DNA of 64,000 bases from Mucilaginibacter sp. OK098 (lineage in GTDB: Bacteria > Bacteroidota > Bacteroidia > Sphingobacteriales > Sphingobacteriaceae): the NCBI RefSeq assembly GCF_900142915.1, contig NZ_FRCM01000004.1, positions 358,471 to 422,470 on the forward strand, given 5' to 3'. Positions 25,987 through 34,598 of this stretch are shown one piece after another. The notes below the pieces were generated by a model, which did not search any database, was not told the origin of the DNA, and saw only the letters and a list, made by a program, of their open reading frames with translations. Made by a program: the position numbers and the translations under genes. Position 1 is the stretch's first letter. Each line of letters begins with the position of its first letter.

Positions 25987-27318
25987 ATGAAGCAATCCTT
26001 TTGGAAAAAAATTCTTGGGTATCCTCCCGATTTCTCTCTAGAGGCGCGAATCTTTAATGCTACTTGTCTTGCCTCCGCCGTTGTTTTATTTTTGAATATT
26101 TTTTTAAATTCCCTGCTTGGCATCCAGCAATTAGTTGTTTTAATGGTGACGGTGTTTGCAATCGCAGTTCTTTGTTATTATTACTCCAGGTTTAAAAAGA
26201 AGTGGAATACCTGCATCGTGGTATATATGATCACGTGCAATATTCTTCTGATTGTAAACTATAAATATAATTCAGGCATTAACGGCCCCTCTCTTTTAAT
26301 TTTTATACTTTCTTATTTCCTTACCATTTCCGTAGTTCCCAAAAAACAATATTGGTTTTGGATCACATTAAACCTGGTTATAGTTATTACACTGCTTGCA
26401 ATTGAATACATATACCCCGGCACAATAAAGAACACATATCCTGATAATACAAGTCGTTTTATAGATGTGGGCTATACCTATCTTATTATTGTTTTTTTTA
26501 TTTTTTTGGTTACCACCTCTGTCAGGAGAAGCTATTATACCGAGCGGAAGTTAGTTGAACAAAAAGCAACTGAGCTGGAGTATGCAAATGCTACAATGAA
26601 CAAGCTATTTTCTATCCTGGCGCATGATCTGCGGTCGCCTTTAGCATCTATACAAAACTACCTGGAGGTGCTTTCTGAGTTTAAACTCAATGAGGATGAA
26701 AAATCGTCTATCCAGAAAGAGCTGCTGAATTCTACTCAAAACACGCAGGAAATGCTTGCAAATTTACTCCTTTGGAGCAAATCGCAAATGAGGGGCGTAG
26801 TTGTAAACATGGTTAAGCTAAACCTTAAGAAAAGCTTGGAAACTACTTTACATATTCATCAAACCGTAGCTGCTGAAAAAGGCATTCAACTGACCGATCA
26901 ATTAAAAAATTCAATTTTTATTACTGCCGATACGGATATGTTGCAGCTAATTATAAGGAATTTAATAAATAATGCCCTTAAATTCACCAATCCGGGAGGG
27001 CAAATCATTGTATCAGCCGATATCATTGGCAATAATTGCCGGATAATGATAAAGGATAATGGCCTTGGAATTCCTTATGAACAACAAAATGATATCTTTT
27101 CATTAAAAACCGAGTCGACTTCAGGAACAAAAAATGAAAAGGGCGTAGGTTTAGGGTTATTATTATGCAAGGAATTTACCGAATTACAGAACGGAAAAAT
27201 AACATTTGAAAGCATACCCGGAACCGGAACAACTTTTTATGTTAGCTTTAAACTATGCCAGGCTATTAACGAAAATGATATAAATGAAGGGCAGCTGGTT
27301 AAAAAAAACCAGGTGTAA
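25987..27318 (+). CDS. Membrane sensor histidine kinase
   Basis: The 443-residue protein has six membrane helices in the first 185 residues, a short linker helix, then a HisKA domain with the phosphorylated histidine in LFSILAHDLRSPLASIQ (near residue 216) and a HATPase domain: N box NLINNALKFTNPGG, G1 box DNGLGIPYE and G2 box NEKGVGLGLLLCKEF. No receiver domain is fused and no response regulator is adjacent, so it is an orphan kinase whose partner is elsewhere. The membrane part is of the 6-TM type with unknown stimulus. About 230 nt of AT-rich DNA precedes it. Confidence 0.93.
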   Translation: MKQSFWKKILGYPPDFSLEARIFNATCLASAVVLFLNIFLNSLLGIQQLVVLMVTVFAIAVLCYYYSRFKKKWNTCIVVYMITCNILLIVNYKYNSGINGPSLLIFILSYFLTISVVPKKQYWFWITLNLVIVITLLAIEYIYPGTIKNTYPDNTSRFIDVGYTYLIIVFFIFLVTTSVRRSYYTERKLVEQKATELEYANATMNKLFSILAHDLRSPLASIQNYLEVLSEFKLNEDEKSSIQKELLNSTQNTQEMLANLLLWSKSQMRGVVVNMVKLNLKKSLETTLHIHQTVAAEKGIQLTDQLKNSIFITADTDMLQLIIRNLINNALKFTNPGGQIIVSADIIGNNCRIMIKDNGLGIPYEQQNDIFSLKTESTSGTKNEKGVGLGLLLCKEFTELQNGKITFESIPGTGTTFYVSFKLCQAINENDINEGQLVKKNQV

Positions 27319-27346
27319 TTATTACAGAAATTTTAATCTAATACAG

Positions 27347-28234
27347 CTAAGCCATTACTGCTCTCCCTGCCCCAACAGTATCACGATAGAGTTGCGGTGA
27401 AACATCAGCATTGTTTTTAAAGAACCTGCTGAAATAATATTCATCATCATACCCCAACTCAAAAGCAATTTCTTTTACCGGTTTATTGGTTAGGTAAAGC
27501 TCACGTTTAGCTTCAATCACAATCCGTTCGGCAATCATATCGGTTAAGGTGCGGTTAAAGTGTGTTTTGGTGAGTTTAGCCAGTGCCTTTGCCGATATAT
27601 TGAGCATATCGGCATAATCACTTGCCGAGTGTTTCTTTTTAAAATGAGCTTCAATGGCATCTTTCAGGTTTTGAAGGATAAAAGGCTCTTTACGATCTAT
27701 AAGTATGGTTTGTTCAGAAGGTTGTTGCTCAGTTTTTAGTCGGACTGCTGTTATTAAAAATATTTTGAGGTATGATACCAGCAGTTCATATTGGGCCATC
27801 GCCGGGTTTTGCATCTCGGCTTTTATTTGCTCCAGCACCATTTTAAAGATGACGGCAGCATGTTCATCTATCCTTACAAAAGGCGGTTCATAAATATTAT
27901 TGAATAAAACACCATGGCATGATACTTCTTTATCATGCTTATGGATGCAGAAAAAATCGGGGTGAAAGTTTAGGGCTATGCCTTCAAACGGTTCATCTGT
28001 AATTACCATAAACGGCTGGTAAATTGCAAAGGCCAACAAAGTATTGGCCTCAAAATCATACTCGGAAAAATTCCACCTCAGTTTTCCTCTACCCTTTGTA
28101 ACCCAAACTATTGTATAATAATTATGCCTTTGCAGATGATCAAAATTGTTATTATCATCAAATGAAAATAACCTGAATGCCAGGTTACCCGTTTGAGGGT
28201 CGACTAAAGTAAATGCGGTTTGAGTGTTGAGCAT
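27347..28234 (-). CDS. AraC-family transcriptional regulator
   Basis: The 295-residue protein has an N-terminal cupin-like sensing domain (about 10-150) and a C-terminal double helix-turn-helix: HSASDYADMLNISAKALAKLTKTHFNRTLTDMIAERIVIEAKRELYLTNKPVKEIAFELGYDDEYYFSRFFKNN. This last segment is the usual AraC signature. The sensor half is of the type with the phrase YTIVWVTKGRGKLRWNFSEY. The inducer is unknown; a target could be the FMN-binding and NTF2-like genes upstream on the same strand. Repeats made of AGAGATTAGAGACTGGAG lie just upstream. Confidence 0.92.
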   Translation of the reverse strand: MLNTQTAFTLVDPQTGNLAFRLFSFDDNNNFDHLQRHNYYTIVWVTKGRGKLRWNFSEYDFEANTLLAFAIYQPFMVITDEPFEGIALNFHPDFFCIHKHDKEVSCHGVLFNNIYEPPFVRIDEHAAVIFKMVLEQIKAEMQNPAMAQYELLVSYLKIFLITAVRLKTEQQPSEQTILIDRKEPFILQNLKDAIEAHFKKKHSASDYADMLNISAKALAKLTKTHFNRTLTDMIAERIVIEAKRELYLTNKPVKEIAFELGYDDEYYFSRFFKNNADVSPQLYRDTVGAGRAVMA

Positions 28235-28298
28235 GTTATAGAGATTAGAGACTGGAGATTAGAGATTAGTTGAACGCCAAAATCGGGATGTTGGTTGT

Positions 28299-28916
28299 TT
28301 ATTGGCCTTCAGCTAACCTCTCCTTTAAAAGCGTATTTTCTTCACGGAGCTTATTTATATATTCATGCTGCGCCATAAATTCATCCCGTATTTCTTCAAG
28401 TGTGTATCGTTCGGTTATGTGCTGGGGGCAATTCCAGTCATAAGCCTTTACATTTAAAACTATTATTCTTTCCGGTTTAAATTTATAGCCTTCCAGGTTA
28501 AGCTTATCAAATAGCTCCTGGTTATCCTCTATCTCTAAAACTTTTGCTTCAGCATAAATTTTAAGACGGGCTTTGGCGGCCTGGTCCAATAAAAACAAAG
28601 CTATTTTATTATTGGTTGCCAGGTTACCTATGGTTACGTACTGTTTGTTACCTCCAAAATCAATAAATCCCAAAGTTTTTTCATCAAGCACTTTCAAAAA
28701 GCCCTTCGGCCCACCTCTGAATTGAATATACGGGAAGCCGTTTTCTCCAATGGTAGCCATATAAAAATTATCCTGGTGGCTAATAAAGTCCTCTTCGTAC
28801 TCAGTTAAACCATCAGTAATTTTATACTGCTCCTGCCTGGCATAGCTTGCCCTGCTGCCATATCGTTCCTGGAAACGTTTTGAAGCATCTGAAAAAGCAA
28901 TCTTCGAATAGTTCAT
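28299..28916 (-). CDS. Pyridoxamine 5'-phosphate oxidase-like FMN-binding protein
   Basis: The 205-residue protein has the split-barrel flavin-binding fold, seen from FISHQDNFYMATIGENGFPYIQFRGGPKGFLKVLDEKTLGFIDFGGNKQYVTIGNL and the CPQHITERYTLEEI segment. This group, sometimes called MSMEG-type, often binds FMN or F420 or haem and reduces small substrates. It is cytosolic. It begins 11 nt downstream of the NTF2-like gene, so the two are probably in one transcript. Confidence 0.88.
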   Translation of the reverse strand: MNYSKIAFSDASKRFQERYGSRASYARQEQYKITDGLTEYEEDFISHQDNFYMATIGENGFPYIQFRGGPKGFLKVLDEKTLGFIDFGGNKQYVTIGNLATNNKIALFLLDQAAKARLKIYAEAKVLEIEDNQELFDKLNLEGYKFKPERIIVLNVKAYDWNCPQHITERYTLEEIRDEFMAQHEYINKLREENTLLKERLAEGQ

Positions 28917-28927
28917 TGGTTTTAAAT

Positions 28928-29344
28928 TTAAAACAATTTCCGATCTGTTTCGGCAATAGCCAGGTCATTAATGCTGGCAAATCTTTTTTGCATGTAGCCG
29001 TTTTCATCAAACTCCCACAATTCGTTACCATAACTGCGGTACCATTGGCCGGCCGCATCGTGCCATTCATATTCAAACCTTACTGCCATCCGGTTTTCTT
29101 TGAACCCCCAAAGCTCTTTTTTAAGCTTATAATCCAGCTCTTTTTCCCATTTGCGCTTTAAAAACTGCTTTACTTCTTCGCGCCCGTTTATAAAATCGGT
29201 ACGGTTGCGCCATTCGGTATCAATGGTGTAGGCCAGGCTCACCTTTTCGGGGTCTTTTGTATTCCAGGCATCTTCGGCTGCCTGCACTTTTTGCAAGGCA
29301 GTCTCCATAGTAAATGGAGGTAAAGGGAATCGTTGGTTTTCCAT
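28928..29344 (-). CDS. DUF1348 (NTF2-like) protein
   Basis: The 138-residue protein is an NTF2-like cone fold of the DUF1348 type, shown by [69 protein letters not shown] and the closing [21 protein letters not shown]. The family is conserved through bacteria and fungi without a known reaction. It has no signal peptide. It precedes the FMN-binding protein gene by 11 nt, which suggests the two proteins share a detoxification or salvage role. Confidence 0.88.
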   Translation of the reverse strand: MENQRFPLPPFTMETALQKVQAAEDAWNTKDPEKVSLAYTIDTEWRNRTDFINGREEVKQFLKRKWEKELDYKLKKELWGFKENRMAVRFEYEWHDAAGQWYRSYGNELWEFDENGYMQKRFASINDLAIAETDRKLF

Positions 29345-29433
29345 GCTGATATTTTTTATAAAATTAACTAATACAGCAAAAGCTAAGGCAAGTTCCCTAA
29401 CTTTTACTGTATAATGAGATTTGGATTGATAAC

Positions 29434-29982
29434 TTAAGCAAGCTGACCGGCATTGACAACCGGAAAATCAATGCTTGTATTCGCAGTATTGTTAAAGTAG
29501 TTGGTTAAAACATTCAGCGCTACGTGGCCAACGATTTCACCTATTTCGCCATCGGTTAAACCAGCGGCTTTAATGGTATCAACATCGGCATCGTTTACCA
29601 AACCCTGCTTGTTAACCAATACATTGGCAAATTTTAATATTGCATCAGTTTTCGCGTCAGCAGCATTGCCATTGCGGGCGTTTTGTAAAGTGTCTGTGTC
29701 GATATGAACCAGTTTTTCACCAATAAATGAGTGGGCTGATAAACAGTAATCGCAATTGTTTTTCTGAGAGATGGCCAATGCAAGCAACTCACCGGTTTTG
29801 GCTCCTAATTTACCATGACTTAACGCGCCGCTCAGGTTAAGGTAACCTTCAAGCAGTGCAGATGAATTCCCCATAGTGCGCATCATATTTGGCACCATCC
29901 CTAATTTACCTTGAATAGCATCAAATAATTCTTTGGTTTTGCCTGTTGCTTCATCAGGGCTTATTGCTTTTAAACGTGTCAT
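29434..29982 (-). CDS. Carboxymuconolactone decarboxylase/AhpD-like protein
   Basis: The start is taken at the ATG at 29982 ([12 protein letters not shown]) instead of an upstream in-frame codon. The 182-residue product has the AhpD-like fold with the redox motif [16 protein letters not shown], a CxxC with following histidine, typical of peroxidase-like members (alkylhydroperoxidase D core). It is likely a cytosolic disulfide-based peroxidase component. A 13-bp palindrome GTATTGACAATAC at 30004-30016 lies 21 bp upstream of the start and could be a regulatory site. Confidence 0.9.
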   Translation of the reverse strand: MTRLKAISPDEATGKTKELFDAIQGKLGMVPNMMRTMGNSSALLEGYLNLSGALSHGKLGAKTGELLALAISQKNNCDYCLSAHSFIGEKLVHIDTDTLQNARNGNAADAKTDAILKFANVLVNKQGLVNDADVDTIKAAGLTDGEIGEIVGHVALNVLTNYFNNTANTSIDFPVVNAGQLA

Positions 29983-30003
29983 TTTCTTAAAGTTTGTTTG
30001 TCT

Positions 30004-30016
30004 GTATTGACAATAC
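30004..30016. promoter_or_regulatory. Short palindrome upstream of the AhpD-like gene
   Basis: GTATTG-A-CAATAC is a perfect inverted repeat about 21 bp before the ATG at 29982. Its place is right for a repressor site, but the length is short and chance cannot be excluded. Confidence 0.35.
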
Positions 30017-30081
30017 AAAGGTGCAATGACGCTTAATTTTACAACATGGATGAAGTACGCAAGTGCATGGACAATTTTTCT

Positions 30082-31134
30082 TCAGTCCTTCATAAATTTC
30101 TGATACCGCTTTTGGGCCATTTCAATTGCCTTTGTTTGAACCTTGTTGAGCTTGCCAAAGGGATTTAATACTATTTCGATCTCATTTTTTTTAACAGCCC
30201 GTTTCCAGGTGCCAACAACCTGGTTGTTTATTATTATAGACGGATCAAAAATAACATGCCGCGCCTGTACCAAATATTTAGGATTAACCGCTGCTGTACG
30301 ATCGCTGTAAGCAACGGCAAATTCATCATATGCGGGTAACAGGTGTGCTATTGGAGCTTTAGTATTTATAACAGGCTGATCTTTTGGCATCCAATAGGTA
30401 TGCCCGTTAACCTGGATATTTGTCAATTCTGATTTTATAACATCAAGCCCGGTTTTTGCATCAGTTAAAGTAAGGCCGCTCCACCATGCAAAATCCTGCA
30501 AGGTAGCCGGACCGCGACTTATAAAATACCGCTTCACTAATTCGGCGAGGGCTTCTTCGTGAGATGGGGTATTACCCCGGGGTACCCGGTCATCAAAAAG
30601 TGTATAGGAAAATTGTTTGCCCAGCCTTGCGCCACTGCAAATTACCCGGTCTAGTTCTGCACGCATCAGCAAATGAATAAAGCGTTCCTCATTGGTGTCA
30701 ACTCCGGCTTGTTGCAACACATCCATCATTTCAAGCCGACTTAATTGTTTGCCGCCCGTCAGCGCTTTTCCCAATGCATCATTGCTTTGCTTAAATATTG
30801 AAGCATCTAATTTAAGCTGTCTTTCCCGTGAAGCGCTGAGAGAAATTATGCGGTGCGCGGTTAAATCAAGCATCCATCGCAAATCGTCCGGCGCAACAAA
30901 GTGCCAGGTTGGGCGCAGCACATGCGTGCGGATAATGCTGCCATCGGCCATGGCCTTATCAACGGCAGCATCATTACTTTTTTGCAGGCGCATGCCAACC
31001 GCCCATTTGGCTCCGGCATAGTCTTGTGCCTGCATGGCACCCATGTATTTTACAATCTCTGAAGGCGTTGCAAACGTTTGTGCTGCAATATGCTGTGTAT
31101 AAAGGCGCTGTTGTGCAATTTCAAGATCGGTCAT
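30082..31134 (-). CDS. Winged-helix DNA-binding protein (AlkZ-like, HTH_42)
   Basis: The 350-residue protein matches the HTH_42/AlkZ family: LEIAQQRLYTQHI, MGAMQAQDYAGAKWAVGMRL, DGSIIRTHVLRPTWHFV, then HLLMRAELDRVICSG and a C-terminal LLPAYDEFAVAYSDR. AlkZ itself is a DNA glycosylase that unhooks cross-links; it uses two glutamines in a QxQ motif, here visible as MQAQDYAG. The family fit supports a base-excision or DNA-repair role, but distinct subfamilies exist and activity is not certain. It lies between the AhpD-like and Crp/Fnr genes on one strand, with separate spacings of about 80-100 nt. Confidence 0.85.
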   Translation of the reverse strand: MTDLEIAQQRLYTQHIAAQTFATPSEIVKYMGAMQAQDYAGAKWAVGMRLQKSNDAAVDKAMADGSIIRTHVLRPTWHFVAPDDLRWMLDLTAHRIISLSASRERQLKLDASIFKQSNDALGKALTGGKQLSRLEMMDVLQQAGVDTNEERFIHLLMRAELDRVICSGARLGKQFSYTLFDDRVPRGNTPSHEEALAELVKRYFISRGPATLQDFAWWSGLTLTDAKTGLDVIKSELTNIQVNGHTYWMPKDQPVINTKAPIAHLLPAYDEFAVAYSDRTAAVNPKYLVQARHVIFDPSIIINNQVVGTWKRAVKKNEIEIVLNPFGKLNKVQTKAIEMAQKRYQKFMKD

Positions 31135-31213
31135 TTAGTGTTTTTTATTAATGCTAAAATAACAAACCGTAATGACAACAGCTTGTCAGCAGTAAATGCA
31201 AACCAATCGGTGT

Positions 31214-31822
31214 TCATTTTCCTTCTTTCGGACTTCCGGACTTTACTGACTTTTCGGACTTCGACTTTAGTCGACTCAGCGTCTCCTGTGAGATGCCGAG
31301 GTAATCCGCTACAATTTTGCTTGGTAATCGCTGGATCATTTTCGGGTTTCTTTTCATTAAAATGTCGTACCGTTCTTTTGCATCCATGGTTATCAGGCTT
31401 TCAATGCGTACAATGGCATCAATATAATCCTGTTGAAGGCCCAGGTGATTCATCCGTTCCCATCCGGGTACGGTATCCATCAGCATTTGATAATCACTGT
31501 GGCTTATCAATAACAACTCCGACGGCTCTATGCTCTGGATTGATGCCGCGGAAGGTTCCCGCAGTACAAAACTTGGGAAAGCTGTTCCGAATTTTCCTTC
31601 AAATATTAAAAAGCGGGTAGCTTCCTGCCCGTCATCATCAATTAAAAAAATCCGTAAACAGCCTTTAACTACAAAATACAGGTATTGACTAACCTTTCCT
31701 TTTTCTAATAGTATTTCGTTCCTTTTGGTGATTTTGGGTTTATAGTGACTTAAAACAAAAGTCCATTGCTCTTCTGTTAAATTTATGCCCGGCGATAAAG
31801 TATTTCTTAATATTTGATGCAT
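31214..31822 (-). CDS. Crp/Fnr-family regulator with repeat-derived tail
   Basis: The ATG at 31822 (MHQILRNT) is preferred to a GTG four codons upstream; the product has 202 residues. An N-terminal cyclic-nucleotide-type beta barrel (GKVSQYLYFVVKGCLRIFLIDDDGQEATRFL) is followed by the dimer helix and a helix-turn-helix (LPSKIVADYLGISQETLSRL). The last 16 residues (SKSEKSVKSGSPKEGK) are coded by a dispersed intergenic repeat word, TCCGAAAGTCC, and replace the usual short ending. The effector is unknown; many such proteins in Bacteroidota regulate oxidative or nutrient responses. It is divergent from the 60-residue gene at 31891. Confidence 0.88.
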   Translation of the reverse strand: MHQILRNTLSPGINLTEEQWTFVLSHYKPKITKRNEILLEKGKVSQYLYFVVKGCLRIFLIDDDGQEATRFLIFEGKFGTAFPSFVLREPSAASIQSIEPSELLLISHSDYQMLMDTVPGWERMNHLGLQQDYIDAIVRIESLITMDAKERYDILMKRNPKMIQRLPSKIVADYLGISQETLSRLKSKSEKSVKSGSPKEGK

Positions 31823-31862
31823 AATCACATTCACAAAACGGTATAATAGCCTTATAAATATC

Positions 31863-31870
31863 TACCTTTG
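31863..31870 (+). promoter_or_regulatory. -7 promoter box of the 60-residue gene
   Basis: TACCTTTG is an exact TAnnTTTG match 20 bases before the ATG at 31891. It shows that the small downstream frame is probably expressed. Confidence 0.5.
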
Positions 31871-31890
31871 AAAGCTAACTAAAAAACATC

Positions 31891-32073
31891 ATGGCACAAA
31901 AAGTTATAACTGTAAATATAAATGTGTACGAGCAATCGGTTACCAACCGCCACTCAGCTTACGAAATTCCTTTTGTAAATAAATACCTTGACGAAGGCTG
32001 GGTGATTAAAGAAACTATTCATAGCCAAACGGTATCTAACTGGATGAATGTTACTTTTATACTGGAGAAGTAG
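31891..32073 (+). CDS. Small conserved-type hypothetical protein
   Basis: I do not recognise a named family. The 60-residue protein begins MAQKVITVNINVYEQSVTN and contains a possible helix (NKYLDEGWVIKETI) and strands (VSNWMNVTFILEK). It has no signal peptide or membrane helix and is likely cytosolic. Support for a real gene comes from the exact -7 box 20 nt upstream, the balanced amino-acid mix and the isolated position, divergent from the Crp/Fnr gene. A role next to that regulator is possible but unproved. Confidence 0.65.
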   Translation: MAQKVITVNINVYEQSVTNRHSAYEIPFVNKYLDEGWVIKETIHSQTVSNWMNVTFILEK

Positions 32074-32292
32074 AGAAAGCTATTCTACCATGATTGACTT
32101 TAATATAAAAGACACGTCATGCTGAACTTGTTTCAGCAGCTCACACGCTAAGTGTACACCATGCACGTATGAATGTCCTGTGGGGTGCCGAAATAAATTC
32201 GGCATGACGGATGGTGTGTTTAGGCCTATCGTTATTTAGTGATATAGTCAAAAACACGTTACATAGGGCCACTATCCTCTAATATCCCTAAA
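32074..32292. repeat. CGTCATGCTGAACTTG-type dispersed repeat
   Basis: The words CACGTCATGCTGAACTTG near 32112 and CGGCATGACGGATGG near 32202 make an imperfect inverted pair around 70 nt of spacer. It is a kind of repeat I associate with Bacteroidota intergenic regions. It lies between the small gene and the creatininase-family gene. Confidence 0.6.
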
Positions 32293-32300
32293 TAAGTTTG
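32293..32300 (+). promoter_or_regulatory. -7 promoter box of the creatininase-family gene
   Basis: TAAGTTTG is an exact TAnnTTTG match. It ends 44 bases before the ATG at 32345, which would give a short untranslated leader of about 40 nt. Confidence 0.5.
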
Positions 32301-32344
32301 TAAATTCATGCGATAATTCCATTTATAAACCAATTTTTAAAGAT

Positions 32345-33214
32345 ATGAAAACCTGTTTATCACTATTTGTCGCCCTGTTTCTTTCAATCGGTGCTTTTGC
32401 ACAGGAAATCCCTGCCCGCTGGGATGAGCTTGTTGCCAGCGATTTCCCTAAAGCACTTGAAAAATCATCAAAAACCTGTATCCTTCCTATCGGCATCCTT
32501 GAAAAACATGGCCCGCACTCCCCTATCGGTACTGACTTGATCCACGTACGCGAATGGGCTGCACACGCTGTAAAATCAGAATACGCAGTTGTGTTTCCTG
32601 ATTACTTTTACGGCCAGATCAACGAGGCCAGGCACCAGCCGGGAACTTTTTCTTTACCAAGTGATGTAATTTATAAATTACTCGAAGCTACCTGTGATGA
32701 AATAGCCCGCAATGGCTTTGATAAAATAGTTATCCTGAACGGGCATGGCGGCAACCCTGAGTTTTTGCACTTCTTTATGCAATCGTTGCTTAACAAGCGG
32801 CACAACTATGCAGTTTACCTGTACAGCCCTGAATACGATAAGGATTTTGAAGTGGCATACCGCAAAATGCACAAATCGCCAATGGATGGTGATGAGCATG
32901 CAGGCGAAAGTGAAACTGCAACGCTGATGTATTATCGCCCTGATTTGATGCGGATGGACAGGGCAGCAACAGAAAGCGGGGCTGATCAGAAACGGTCTGA
33001 CCTACCCGGTCTTTATACGCCTATCTGGTGGTATTCGTCTTTTCCAAATCATTATGCAGGAGAGGGCGATAAAGCAACTACCGCGTTTGGTAAATTTATA
33101 ACCGACCATGAAATAGCTTCATTTATAAAGGCATTAAAAGAAGTAAAGGCCGATACAAAAACTATACCCCTGCAAAATGAGTTTTACGACCGGGTTGATA
33201 AGCTGAATAAGTAG
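32345..33214 (+). CDS. Creatininase-family amidohydrolase, exported
   Basis: The 289-residue protein has a signal peptide (ending IGAFAQ) and the creatininase metal-binding pattern: LPIGILEKHGPHSPIGTD (the ExHGPH motif), VILNGHGGNPEF and GDEHAGESETATLMYY with the third acidic ligand. Family members hydrolyse cyclic amides such as creatinine, or formamide intermediates in riboflavin and pyrroloquinoline synthesis (ArfB, MftE). Export to the periplasm argues against a housekeeping role; the substrate is unknown. It stands alone with a promoter box at 32293. Confidence 0.88.
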   Translation: MKTCLSLFVALFLSIGAFAQEIPARWDELVASDFPKALEKSSKTCILPIGILEKHGPHSPIGTDLIHVREWAAHAVKSEYAVVFPDYFYGQINEARHQPGTFSLPSDVIYKLLEATCDEIARNGFDKIVILNGHGGNPEFLHFFMQSLLNKRHNYAVYLYSPEYDKDFEVAYRKMHKSPMDGDEHAGESETATLMYYRPDLMRMDRAATESGADQKRSDLPGLYTPIWWYSSFPNHYAGEGDKATTAFGKFITDHEIASFIKALKEVKADTKTIPLQNEFYDRVDKLNK

Positions 33215-33225
33215 AAGTCTGCGAA

Positions 33226-33258
33226 AAACTTACGAAGTTTTAAAAACTGCGTAAGTTT
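33226..33258. terminator. Hairpin between convergent genes
   Basis: AAACTTACGAAGTTTT at 33226-33241 pairs with AAAACTGCGTAAGTTT at 33243-33258 with one mismatch. It lies after the creatininase-family gene and just before the stop of the DUF3472 gene on the other strand. It is similar to the ferritin hairpin at 15666-15696. Confidence 0.55.
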
Positions 33259-33268
33259 AACCTATCTA

Positions 33269-34594
33269 TTATGATAATTTATCCAATTCTACATCCGGCG
33301 TTTTTCCGCCTGTTGGCCTTATTAACTCTATCCCACGTTTGGTATAAGTGTTAAAAAAACCGCAGTTTTTAAGGTAAAAAGCGTTGCCATCAATACCGCC
33401 GGCATAGTCCATACGATAGCCTTTCATGGCAGTGGCATCGTTTGTGAAATGAGCTTTGTTTATTTCGGTCCAGTGGCCGTTGTTGTCGGCAATCCACTGG
33501 TTGTTGAATAATACCCGCCGGGTTGTTATGCCATTTTCAGGTTCAAAGTTTTCTAAAAACGAGTGCAGGCCTTTTAACCAGGTATTTGTTTGCGGGCGAC
33601 TAAAGCTTGCTATCAGCTGCCATTTGCCAACCTCGGGCGCAAAAAACCAGGTTGTATAAGTAGTGTGGTTGTTACCAGTAGGTTTGGCCTGCACCAAAAA
33701 CTTGTAAGTATTACCGGCTTTCCAGTTATACAACAGATAACTTTGCCCACCGGACCCTTCGCTACCAAACTCGCCGGTACGCACATTGGGGCCTTTTTTT
33801 AACATCACAATCTTCTGGCTGTCGGGTATGGCTTTGGGGTTATCCGTATTAAATGGGCTCCATACCGAAAACAAAATGTGCCTTTCGGTTGGCGAATTTA
33901 CCTGCATGCCAAAGTATCCTACATTAAACCCATCTGCCATAAAATACGAGCCTAACACATCGTTTCTAACCGGTACTGTTACTTCGTTATAAAACCATTC
34001 TATGTTGGTATTGGGCAGTTCGTATGCCAGGTGCACGGATGGCCCCCTTCGCCCCCAATGAAAATAGTTGCCTTCGTTATTTGGGACATAGGCGGTTTTG
34101 GCATTAATAGCGGTACCACCCAGTTTTACACTGCTAACATCGGCAAAAGTTTTACCGGTTTTACTGATTCCTTTTATATCGATTGCAATGTACCCGGTGT
34201 CGGCGGCGTTCCATTCGCCAACATAGTAGTCCTGAGCTGTTGCTCCAGATACAGTTATATTTTTGGAGAATCTTGCCGCAGAAACGGCTATAACGCTTTT
34301 ACCGTCCGGTACTTTTAAGTTAAGCCAAAGCTTAAATTTTCCCTTAACAGCTACCCGGAAATAAGCTGTAAATTTTACTTTATTGTCCGTCCAGCCAACA
34401 ATACCATCGTTGGTAATGGTGCCGCCTGCAGTGTCGTTAGCTACACGCCAGGCATTGCCACCTAACGGCACGGTTATTACGCTATCGTTGTTTTTAGCAG
34501 TAAGCAGGGCATGGCGCGTTATTTTGGTAAAACCCATTGCCAGGCATGTTATTGCAATTAATGCTATACCGGTTGTTAATTTAGTTATTTTCAT
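33269..34594 (-). CDS. DUF5077/DUF3472 secreted protein
   Basis: The 441-residue protein has an N-terminal signal or anchor (about 1-25), a DUF5077-like jelly-roll region (about 40-165, GGNAWRVANDTAGGTITNDGIVGWTD), and a DUF3472 domain (about 180-425) with HWGRRGPSVHLAYELPN, YFGMQVNSPTERHILFSVWSP and WLKGLHSFLENFEPENG. Both domains occur in secreted Bacteroidota proteins linked with carbohydrates. Its start lies 4 nt after the stop of the 999-residue DUF6067 gene, so the two form one transcript and probably act together. Confidence 0.83.
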   Translation of the reverse strand: MKITKLTTGIALIAITCLAMGFTKITRHALLTAKNNDSVITVPLGGNAWRVANDTAGGTITNDGIVGWTDNKVKFTAYFRVAVKGKFKLWLNLKVPDGKSVIAVSAARFSKNITVSGATAQDYYVGEWNAADTGYIAIDIKGISKTGKTFADVSSVKLGGTAINAKTAYVPNNEGNYFHWGRRGPSVHLAYELPNTNIEWFYNEVTVPVRNDVLGSYFMADGFNVGYFGMQVNSPTERHILFSVWSPFNTDNPKAIPDSQKIVMLKKGPNVRTGEFGSEGSGGQSYLLYNWKAGNTYKFLVQAKPTGNNHTTYTTWFFAPEVGKWQLIASFSRPQTNTWLKGLHSFLENFEPENGITTRRVLFNNQWIADNNGHWTEINKAHFTNDATAMKGYRMDYAGGIDGNAFYLKNCGFFNTYTKRGIELIRPTGGKTPDVELDKLS

Positions 34595-34598
34595 CAGG

